From Desulfobacteraceae bacterium RAAP-1 (GTDB lineage: Bacteria > Desulfobacterota > Desulfobacteria > Desulfobacterales > Desulfatirhabdiaceae): a stretch of DNA of 64,000 bases. How positions within the stretch are numbered: position 1 is the stretch's first letter; each line of letters starts with the position of its first letter. Below are positions 52,176 to 61,600 of this stretch, one piece after another. The stretch is from NCBI GenBank assembly GCA_001443525.1, contig LKPX01000003.1, positions 20,930 to 84,929 on the forward strand. Reading direction: 5' to 3'. A program made the translations under genes and the position numbers. The notes beneath the pieces were generated by a model that worked only from the letters and a program-made list of their open reading frames with translations, was not told the origin of the DNA and made no database searches.

Positions 52176-53663
52176 ATGAAGATTGTTCACAAGATTATCC
52201 TTGCCAATACATTCAATATCCTGCTGATTGCGCTGACAGGCTTTTTCGCCTATCAGAATCTGAATCTCCTGCTGACCAAGCTGCGGTATGTGGAGATCGC
52301 AGACGATATGAATGCGTCGTTTCTGGAAATGCGGCTTTCGGAAAAAAACTACTTTCTCTACAAGGACACATCCGCGCTCAAGACCATTCAGAACAAACTG
52401 AATGAAAGCAAGGAGGCAATGGAGTCCGGACGGGCGGATATCATAAAGGCCATCGGCGCCCGGAGTTATCAGCAACTGGAATCCAGCACGCACGCATATC
52501 TTCAGATAATCAGCAGCGCGGATGTTAAAGCACCTGCCTCGGAGGAACTGCAATCCCGCATTCGCGAAGCCGGACAGAGACTGCGCGAGTTTTCCGATCA
52601 TATCACCAAGATGGAACGCAGCAATGTCAACCGGCTCATTGCGGATTCCCGCACGGGTCTGTTCACGTCCCTGGTGCTGATTCTGTTTTCGGCGCTGGGA
52701 TTCTCTCAGTTGATATCCCGCCGTATTCTGAAGTCTCTCACGGAAATCGAAAACGTGGCGCATGCCATCTCCGAAGGCACTTTCACCAAGGTGGAAACCG
52801 TTCAGACCGTGGATCAGGATGCTGTCATGAAGTTTCTGTCCCGCGTCAAATGTTTTTCTTTCTTTCTGCCGAATCCGTCCGATGAACTAGGCTCCGTCAT
52901 GAAGGCCATCAATTCCATGTCCGAAGAGCTGAAAAAACATGAAGAGCTGATCATTCAGTCGAAAAAGCTGGCTTCCATCGGCATTCTGACGGCGGGTGTA
53001 GCGCACGAGTTGGGCAACCCGCTCAACAACATTTCCATGATGGCTCAGGCCTATGCAGAACTTTACGAGGACCTCAGCCGTGAAGACAGACTCGATTACA
53101 TGACTAAAATCGAGGAAGAAACAGAACGTATTCGGGATATTGTCAAAAATCTGCTGGATTTTTCCAAACCCAAGAAACCCAACCGCAGTGAAGCCCATAT
53201 CAATGATGTCGTTCAGAAAAGCCTCAAGCTGGTTCAGAACATGATCAGCATTTCCAATATCGAAATCAGCGTTCGTCTTGCGGACGGGCTTCCGCGTGTT
53301 TCTATCGATATCAACCAGATACAGGAAGTGCTGATCAATCTGATTACCAATGCCATTCAGGCCGCGACAGCCGGGGATGAACTGCATATCAGCACCCGAC
53401 TGAATGTGGATGACAATCATGTGGAAATCGAAGTACAGGACACCGGCAAGGGAATTCCGCCGGAATTTCTGCCGCATGTGTTCGATCCGTTTTTCACCAC
53501 CAAAGAAGCCAGCGGCACCGGGCTGGGGCTGTTTGTCAGCTACGGCATTATCCAGAACCATCAAGGCAGCATCCGGGTGCAGAGCGAAGTGGGCGTCGGC
53601 ACATGTTTCACCATAGAACTGCCTGCATATGACACAAAGGAGATAAATAATGAGTGGAGCTAA
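52176..53663 (+). CDS. Membrane sensor histidine kinase
   Basis: 495 residues. Membrane helices at about 7-28 and 162-185 enclose a periplasmic helical sensor domain of about 130 residues; a HAMP-like linker follows. HisKA with phospho-His277 (VAHELGNPLNN) and an HATPase domain with N ('NLITNAIQAA'), G1 ('DTGKGIPPEF'), F ('FDPFFTTK') and G2 ('GTGLGLFVSYG') boxes. Residues 220-235 contain an unusual insert ('RVKCFSFFLPNPSDELG'). Its likely targets are the receivers at 53650 and 47221 and the sigma-54 activator at 40758. Confidence 0.95.
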   Translation: MKIVHKIILANTFNILLIALTGFFAYQNLNLLLTKLRYVEIADDMNASFLEMRLSEKNYFLYKDTSALKTIQNKLNESKEAMESGRADIIKAIGARSYQQLESSTHAYLQIISSADVKAPASEELQSRIREAGQRLREFSDHITKMERSNVNRLIADSRTGLFTSLVLILFSALGFSQLISRRILKSLTEIENVAHAISEGTFTKVETVQTVDQDAVMKFLSRVKCFSFFLPNPSDELGSVMKAINSMSEELKKHEELIIQSKKLASIGILTAGVAHELGNPLNNISMMAQAYAELYEDLSREDRLDYMTKIEEETERIRDIVKNLLDFSKPKKPNRSEAHINDVVQKSLKLVQNMISISNIEISVRLADGLPRVSIDINQIQEVLINLITNAIQAATAGDELHISTRLNVDDNHVEIEVQDTGKGIPPEFLPHVFDPFFTTKEASGTGLGLFVSYGIIQNHQGSIRVQSEVGVGTCFTIELPAYDTKEINNEWS

Positions 53664-54015
53664 AATCATTGTAATCGATGACGAGAATATCGTTGGCAAG
53701 ATGATCAAGGCCACATTTGAAAAAGAAGGATATCATGTGGAGACGTTTCTGAGCGCCGCTCCCGCGCTGGCCCGATTGAAGGAAGAGACTTTCGATGTCA
53801 TCATCACCGATTTGAAAATGAAGGGGATCGACGGCATGGAAGTTCTCAGAATCGTTAAAAAAGAAGCTCCCGGAACCAAAGTGATCATGATCACGGCCTT
53901 TGCCAGCATGGATTCCGCCATCGAGGCGGTGCGTGGCAAAGTGGATGATTTTTTCCCCAAGCCATTTAAAATCAAAGATCTCAAAGCCTGTGTCGAACGG
54001 CTGCTGTGCCAGTAA
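53650..54015 (+). CDS. Single-domain response regulator
   Basis: 121 residues, receiver only, phospho-Asp54 (IITDLKMKG), with 'VIDDENIVG', 'KVIMITAFAS' and 'FFPKPFK'. It overlaps the kinase gene by 14 nt, so the two are coupled. Last gene of the operon; a hairpin follows. Confidence 0.93.
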   Translation: MSGAKIIVIDDENIVGKMIKATFEKEGYHVETFLSAAPALARLKEETFDVIITDLKMKGIDGMEVLRIVKKEAPGTKVIMITAFASMDSAIEAVRGKVDDFFPKPFKIKDLKACVERLLCQ

Positions 54016-54038
54016 TCGCTTATTTTCCCGTCATCATT

Positions 54039-54077
54039 GCAGCGTACTGCTCGTACGCTGCGCGCCGTGGGTTTTTT
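54039..54077 (+). terminator. Palindrome and T-run after the operon
   Basis: GCAGCGTAC-TGCTC-GTACGCTGC is a perfect 9 bp hairpin; six T residues follow 10 nt later (54072-54077). The distance is longer than in a classic terminator. The stem resembles the inner part of the MITE-like elements (GCAGCGTA...TACGCT), so it may be a remnant used as a terminator. Confidence 0.45.
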
Positions 54078-54223
54078 GTAATGCTGCTGTTCACACATAT
54101 GAGTCTCGACCCGCATCCAGAGATATGGTATATATCCTCAACATATGGAGAGTTTTCCCCTTTTCTGATTCCATTTTGCTTTCAAAATGACATTTCGGTC
54201 TTCACAATGGAGGACAACCACCG

Positions 54224-55588
54224 GTGAAACGCTGCCACTTTCATTTTTTTTCGGCAGGCTGCCTGATCTTCCTGCTGTTTTTTTCAGGATGCTACTATGG
54301 CCGTCAGCCGTTTGCCGCGCCGACGATGCTTCCGGGAACAGATAGAGACATGATGACTGCGGGTTACTGGATCACCCGTCATCCGTCTCCGGATTCCCTG
54401 ATTTTGTCATCCTACCAGATACAGATGCTGAACCACCATATTGAAAAAGATTTGAAAACCATTCTGGATATCACTCGGGTAGAGCAGCCTTTTACAGACA
54501 AAGAAATTGCTGATGCTCTCCGGAAAGATATCGTTCGTCTGCGCAGCACTTCCCGGTACCTGTCTTCCGGACGCTCCGTATCTTCCGCTTTTTATGACCG
54601 CATGGTCCGGGATATGGATATCGGAGGGCTGGAAGCCCGAATTTACCCTGCGTACGGAGTTATCACGTGTTTTACGGATCAGCGGGTTCTGCCCACGACA
54701 GAACGGCTGTTTGCCCGGCCGTCCGATGTCGATTTTGATGAACTTCAAAATAACGCCCTGAATATGGGTACGCCGGTACTGATCATACATCGAACGCTGG
54801 ATGGACAGTGGACTTACGTTCGCGCGCCGGACAGCGCCGGGTGGGTGAAAAGCGATCGCATTGCCCGGTGCACACGATTTAAGCTGGAGTCATATGTGAA
54901 TTCGGATGCTTTCGTGGTGACGACACTGCCCAAAACCGATATTTATCTGAATCCGGAGCAGACTCACAGCGAAACTTCCGTGCAGATGGGCGCCCGGCTT
55001 CCCTTGATTCCAACAGATGATAACATGTTCCATGTGCAGGTGCCGGCGCGTGACGCCGACGGGTATCTGATAACCCGCCAGGGCTATATACCCAAATCAT
55101 CCGCAAATGTGGGATATTTGCCCTACACCGCCCGCAATATTCTTTATCAGGCATTTGAAATGCTTAACACGCCCTATGGCTGGGGGGGGATGTACGGAGA
55201 GCAGGACTGCTCACGGTTTGTCCAGGAGGTGTTCGCTACCGTAGGAATAACGCTTCCCCGCAATTCCGCCGATCAGGCGGTTGTCGGCGATCTGCTGGGA
55301 GAATTCACACCCGCCTCATCTCCGGCGGACAGGAACAGCGTACTTCTGGACAAAGCGACAGGCGGCGAGACGCTGCTGTATATGAAGGGCCACATCATGC
55401 TCTATCTGGGTAAAGTGGATGACGTCCCCTATGTTATCCACGATGTGTGGGGGTATCACGCCCATGCATCGGGCGGCGATCGCGTTTACAAGATAGGACG
55501 GGTCGCCGTAACGGATCTGACGCTGGGAACCGGTTCACGGGGCGGTTCACTGCTGGGTGCGCTTCAATCCGTGCGGATTATTCATTGA
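54224..55588 (+). CDS. SH3 and NlpC/P60 lipoprotein peptidase
   Basis: 454 residues from GTG 54224 (GGAGG 10 nt upstream). Lipoprotein signal ending FFSGC (Cys23). Two SH3-like segments (about 130-300; 'WVKSDRIARCTRF', 'GYIPKSSANVGYLP') precede an NlpC/P60 domain with Cys329 (EQDCSRFV) and His in 'GHIMLYLG'; the second catalytic His is probably in 'YVIHDVWGYHAHA'. It cleaves peptide stems of peptidoglycan in the periplasm. The catalytic Cys is coded just after a run of eight G residues. No tie to the downstream lipid genes is evident. Confidence 0.9.
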   Translation: MKRCHFHFFSAGCLIFLLFFSGCYYGRQPFAAPTMLPGTDRDMMTAGYWITRHPSPDSLILSSYQIQMLNHHIEKDLKTILDITRVEQPFTDKEIADALRKDIVRLRSTSRYLSSGRSVSSAFYDRMVRDMDIGGLEARIYPAYGVITCFTDQRVLPTTERLFARPSDVDFDELQNNALNMGTPVLIIHRTLDGQWTYVRAPDSAGWVKSDRIARCTRFKLESYVNSDAFVVTTLPKTDIYLNPEQTHSETSVQMGARLPLIPTDDNMFHVQVPARDADGYLITRQGYIPKSSANVGYLPYTARNILYQAFEMLNTPYGWGGMYGEQDCSRFVQEVFATVGITLPRNSADQAVVGDLLGEFTPASSPADRNSVLLDKATGGETLLYMKGHIMLYLGKVDDVPYVIHDVWGYHAHASGGDRVYKIGRVAVTDLTLGTGSRGGSLLGALQSVRIIH

Positions 55589-55629
55589 CGACGGCCATCA
55601 TCATTTAACCCAAACAGTTTGAGATTCGA

Positions 55630-58600
55630 TTGAACGATTATCCTCCTATTGCCATTGTGGGTATGTCCGGAGTTTTTCCGGAAGCCTTCACGCTGGAACA
55701 GTTCTGGCAGAATATCATCCACAGGAAAGACGCATGCGCCGATATTCCGGAAGACCGCTGGAAAATGCGTCCGGAAGATGTGCTGTCTTCCAGACCGGCG
55801 CCGGACAGGGCGTTTCACCGCCGCGGATGTGTTGTCCGGAATTTTCACTTCAATCCGGATGGATTCCAGGTTTCTGCCGAGACGCTGAAATCTCTGGACA
55901 TGCTGCACCATCTGGCGCTTCATACGGCCAGAGAAGTTCTGGCGCCGTTTCAGCCATCGGGCATGGCGTGGGATCGGGTGGGTGTCATTATGGCGTCCAT
56001 TGCGCTGCCGACGGCCGCATCCTCGCATCTGGCGCAGGAAATTCTGGGGAAGTCCTTTGAAAATGCGTTGTTCCAAAAGCCTGCTACATCGTCTTCCACA
56101 CTGAGCCGCCATCAATGTCTGGCGGCCCAGGTAACGGCGTTTCCCGCTGAAATTCTGGCAAAGGCGCTGGGGCTTGGCGCATTTGCATTCACGCTGGATG
56201 CGGCGTGTGCATCCTCCATTTACGCTGTGAAGCTGGCCTGTGACGCCCTTTCGTCCCGCCGGTGCGATGCGGTTCTGGCCGGGGGTGTTTCCTGTCCTGA
56301 CAGGCCATATACCCAGATTGGTTTCAGCCAGTTGAGGGCGTTGTCGCCTACGGGATGTTGTGCACCGTTCGATGTCCGCGGCGATGGACTGATCGTGGGA
56401 GAAGGCGCGGGAATTCTGCTGCTGCGCAGGCTTGAAGACGCTGTTGCCGATGCCAACCCTGTGCTGGGAATTATCCGCGGCATCGGACTATCCAATGACA
56501 TGCGGGGCAACCTTCTGGCTCCGGATATCGAGGGCCAGGTCCGGGCCATGCGGGCGGCTTATCACTCCGCCGGATGGCGGCCTACAGATGTGGATATAAT
56601 CGAGTGCCATGGGGCGGGAACACCGGTCGGGGATGCTGCGGAGCTTCTCAGCTTGAAAGCCCTCTGGGAGTGCGACGGAAACTCGGCATCTGGCGCATGG
56701 GGACCCTCCGGACGGTGTACCATTGGTTCTGTCAAATCCATGATCGGTCATTTGCTGACCGCCGCCGGCGCTGCGGGTATCATCAAGACGCTGCTGGCTC
56801 TGAAGCATCAGATGTTGCCGCCGTCCCTGAATTTTCAGTCGCCTCCGGAAAACAGTCCACTCAATGACGGCCCATTTCAGGTACAGACAACAGCCGCTTC
56901 CTGGCCGCGCCGAGCTGATGCTGTTCCCCGCCGGGCTGCGGTCAGCGCCTTTGGATTCGGCGGCATCAATGCGCACATCCTGTTGGAAGAATGGATGCCG
57001 GGTGCAGAAAGTGCATCTATTCAAACCGAGGGGGGGGGCTTCCGAAGCACTGCCGGCGCCGCCATCGTCTCCGCCGATTCTGAGAACTCTGTGCAGACGC
57101 CGCCGGATATCGCGGTGATCGGTATGGATGTCTGCCTGGGAAGTCTGGATACCCTGCGAGCGTTTCAAGAAGCTGTGCTGTCCGGCATTTCCGATATTCG
57201 CAAACGGCCGGAAGACCGCTGGAGGGGTTGTGACGCTATTGCTGCATCGCTGGGGCTTCCCGATCTTCCCGGCGGTTATATGGAGTCTGTCGTGCTGGAA
57301 TTGAAGGATTTTCATATACCGCCGCACGAAATACCGGATATCCTGATTCAGCACCTGCTGATGCTGAAAGTCGCCGGTCGGGCCATGCAGGACGCCGGAT
57401 TGACCGTGAGACAACCCAGACCCCGCATGGGCGCAATTATCGGTATGGGTTTCGATATGGAAGCTACGGACTTTCACCTGCGATGGAATATCGGCCGTTT
57501 TTATAAAGACTGGCTGCACCGGGCGGGGATATCCTTAAATCCGGCGGACAGTCATCGGTGGCAGGAATCGCTGAAGAACGCCTGTGGCCCTGCGTTGACC
57601 CCATCACGCACCTTGGGCGCTCTGGCCGGCGTCATTGCCAGCCGGGTGGCGCGGGAATTTGGTATGGGGGCGCCCAGTTTTACGGTTTCCGGAAATGCCG
57701 TATCTGGTGTCCATGCGCTGGAAGCTGCGGTGCGCCTGCTCCAGAGACACGAAGCCGACGCCATGCTGGTCGGTGCTGTCGATATGGCCTGTGATGTGCG
57801 AAATCTGCTGATGACGCATGGTGTGAAGGCATTTTCCGACTCTGGCGTGATACGACCTTTGGATGCCTTGGCGGATGGCGCCCTGCCGGGTGAAGGCGCC
57901 GCCGCGCTGGTGCTGAAAAGGCGGAACCAGGCCGCAGCGGATGGAGACAGAATCTATGCGGTCATCAAAGGCGTGGGTTCTGCGATGGCGGCATCCGGTG
58001 ACACTTCGGACGCTGCATATCTGAAATCGCTCCGGCAAAGCCTGGATGAGGCTGGCGCGACGCCGGCCTCTATCGGCATGCTGGAAGCCCACGGCAGCGG
58101 TCATCCGGATGAAGATCGGATGGAGCTCCGGGCGTTTGATGCATTGTTCCAGGATTCCGGCGCCAATATCGCCGCCAACACTGCGGTTGGTTCTGTCAAG
58201 CCCATCGTCGGTCACACAGGCGCCGCCGCCGGCATGGTTTCTATCGTCAAAACCTGTCTGTGCCTGTATCAGGAAATTATCCCCCCGCTTGTCAATTTCC
58301 AAAAGCCCCCGGCCCTCCATCTTCCGTCGGAGCCTGGAGGGGATACAATGGGCAGCCGTTTGGGAAATCCACTTTCATCGGCGCTTTATTTCCCCGCATT
58401 TCCTCATTACTGGGTACGAAACCGGCAGGAGGGTCCGCGCCGGGCCTGCTGCGCCGCCATATCCGCCGCCGGCGCATGCGGCCATGTGGTCCTGGAGGGC
58501 TGCGATAACCTGAACAAAACAGACGCTATTCGCCGTGAACGCCGCGCGCCTTTAGGGAATCCGCCGGCTGCGCTGTTTGTCATCGAAGGCGAAAGTCCGG

Positions 58601-61600
58601 CCGCGCTGCTGGACGGCCTGCGTCGTTTCGAAACGCATGCAAGGCAGGATTTCCCATCTGCGGAAGCATTGGCTGACGCCTGGTTTCATCAGCATCCACC
58701 GACATTCAAACATCCATATGCCGTCAGCTTTGTCGCCGAAAGCCGCCGGCAGCTCCCGGCACTTATCGAAGACGCCGCGAAAGCGGTGGTTTCTGAGACA
58801 TGCCGGCGTATCACAGGGCGATCCGGGGTGGCATATACCCCCCAGCCTTTGGGGCTTGCCGGAGACATCGCCTTTGTGTTTCCGGGTTCTGGAAATCACT
58901 TTGTCGGTATGGGAAGGTCTGTCGGAATTCGCTGGCCCGAAGTGCTGCGGCAAATGGATTTTCAAACGCCGGAACTTAAAACCCAACTGATTCCGGAAAT
59001 GTATGTCCCCTATCGCCAGTTCTGGACACCTGGATGGGAAATTGAGGCCCAAAACGCCATTTCCGCCAGTCCCCTGTTTCCGATCTTTGGCCAGGTGCTC
59101 TACGGCAGCGTCATGACCCGTGTGATGCGGACTCTGGGACTTACTCCGCAGGCGGCCATCGGCTACAGTCTGGGAGAAACCGCCGGATTTTTCGCTTTGA
59201 ACGCATGGCCGGATTCTGGCGTCATGCTGTCCAGGCTGTCTGAGAGCGCTTTGTTCCACACAGAACTGACCGGGCCTTGTCTGGCGGCTCGAAAAGCCTG
59301 GGGGGGTTCTTTGGATGTCCCGTTTGTCTGGAAGGTTGCGGTCGTCAACCGGCCTGCGGCGCTTGTGACCGAGACGCTGCCTGAATTTCCTTTGGCGCGG
59401 CTTCTCATTGTCAATACCCCGGATGAATGCGTGATTGGCGGCAGCCAGGCGGATGTGGAAGGGGTTATCGCGGCGCTTTCCTGTGAAGCCATTTACCTGG
59501 ATGGTGTGGTGACGGTTCACTGTGATGCTGCGGCGCCGGTTCAGGAAGCCTACCGTGAGCTGCACCGTTTCCCGACAGTACAGCCTCCGGGTATCCGTTT
59601 TTACAGTTGTGCGCAGGCCAGGAGTATTTCCTGTCTTGATACCGAAAGCGCCGCAGATTCGATTACCCGTCAGGCTGTTTCGGGGTTTGATTTTACAGCG
59701 ACCATCCGTCAGGCGTATCAGGATGGGGTCCGCATCTTTCTGGAAATGGGGCCTCACGCCAGTTGCACCCGCATGATCGGACGGATTTTAGGAGACAGCC
59801 CTCATGTGGCGGTTTCTGCCAGCAGCCGCGGGGAAGATGAGTATATTTCCATTCTGAAATTGCTGGCGACACTGGCGTCGGAACGGATTCCCGTCGATTT
59901 GAAATCCCTTTACAGCCGTTCGTCCGCAACGGTTGCAGCAGAGACGGCGCCGAAAAGCATCCGGACGGTTATCCGAAGAACCGGTGGGTCACCATTTCAT
60001 CCGAGCTTTCCGGAGATTCCGGTTTCTGAAATTCCTGTCCATATTCCAGCGTCGGTTTCACCGGTTGTTTCCGATAAACCGCTGCTCGCGATGTATTCTT
60101 CCGATATGATTCAGGCCGTTACCAGAAATGCCCAGGCGGATGCCGATGCGCATCAGGCGTTTCTGTCGTTTTCAGATGAAGTGATCCGGTCATTTGGGGA
60201 GGGTTTCGCCATTCAGTCGGGGCTTCTGGAACGGCAACTGTCGCCAGCACTGAATCGCGGCGGCGGTACGGCATTTCTTCGTCCGATGACTGAAGAAACC
60301 ATTTGGCCGCTGGAAACCGATGAATACAAGACTCAGGAAATTCCGGATGCGGCCCTGTCGGCGGTCGCTTATTCCAAAGAAATGTGTCTTGAATTTGCGA
60401 TTGGGTCTGTCGCCAAAGTTCTGGGACCGGGATTTGCCGAGGTCGATACCTATCCGGCCCGCGTCCGGCTTCCTGATGCACCGCTGATGCTGGTGGATCG
60501 CATTCTTTCAGTTGAAGGCCAAAAGGGCTCTTTGGGATCAGGGCGGATTGTCACTGAACATGATGTACTGCCTGGCGCCTGGTATCTGGACGGGGGGCAT
60601 GCGCCGGTCTGTATTGCCGTCGAGGCCGGTCAGGCCGATCTGTTTCTGTGCGCGTGGCTGGGCATCGATCTTCAGGTGAGGGGGCAGCGTACCTATCGTC
60701 TTCTGGATGCGGCGGTGCAGTTTCACCGGGGGCTGCCGTCGGTCGGGGATACCATCCGATATGAAATCCATATTGATCGATTCGTACGTCAGACTGACAC
60801 CTGGCTCTTTTTTTTCAGTTTCAGGGGATATATCGGTCAGGAACTTCTCATTACCATGATAAACGGATGTGCGGGGTTCTTTACCGCTGCCGAGGTGGAA
60901 AATTCAGGGGGGATTATTCTGACCGACGCCGAACGTCAGCCGGTTTCCGGCAAGACGCCGGCGGACTGGAAAACGCCGGTTCCGATGGTTTTCGAAGTCT
61001 ACAACGAAATCCAGGTGGATGCATTGAGAAGCGGGAATCTCTCCGGGTGTTTTGGCCGACATTTCAGCGGTGTCAGACTGGCGGATTCGCTCCGGCTCCC
61101 GGGCGGACGCATGCGTCTGATCGACCGGATACTGAACCTGGAACCTTCCGGCGGGCGCTATGGTCTGGGAATCATCCGCGCTCAAGCGGATATTCATCCG
61201 GATGACTGGTTTTTGACCTGTCATTTTATGGATGATCCGGTCATGCCCGGCACGCTGATGTATGAGTGCTGCGCCCATACCTTGCGGGTGTTTATCCAGC
61301 GCATGGGATGGATCAGCGAGACCCCCGGCGTCTGCTATGAACCGGTTCCGGGTGTTCAAAGCATTTTAAAATGCCGGGGACCGGTAACCCCTCATTCCCG
61401 TCATGTGGTATATACCATCGAGATTCGGGAACTTGGCTACATGCCGGAGCCTTATGTGATTGCAGACGCGCTGATGACGGCGGATGGGCATGATATCGTT
61501 TTGTTTCGTAATATTTCCATGAAAATGACCGGCGTCACTCGTACGGAAATCGAATCTTTCTGGAAAAACCGGCTTTCAGAAGACACGTTGAAGGTATCCG

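Noticed and set aside
51819..52763. 314-codon open frame on the minus strand spanning DUF202 and kinase genes
   Set aside because: It crosses a gene junction on the opposite strand and its product is Gln/Arg-rich with no family likeness.
58552..59757. 401-codon open frame on the minus strand inside the Pfa-type gene
   Set aside because: Antisense to the AT region with intact domain motifs; typical shadow of a GC-rich coding strand.
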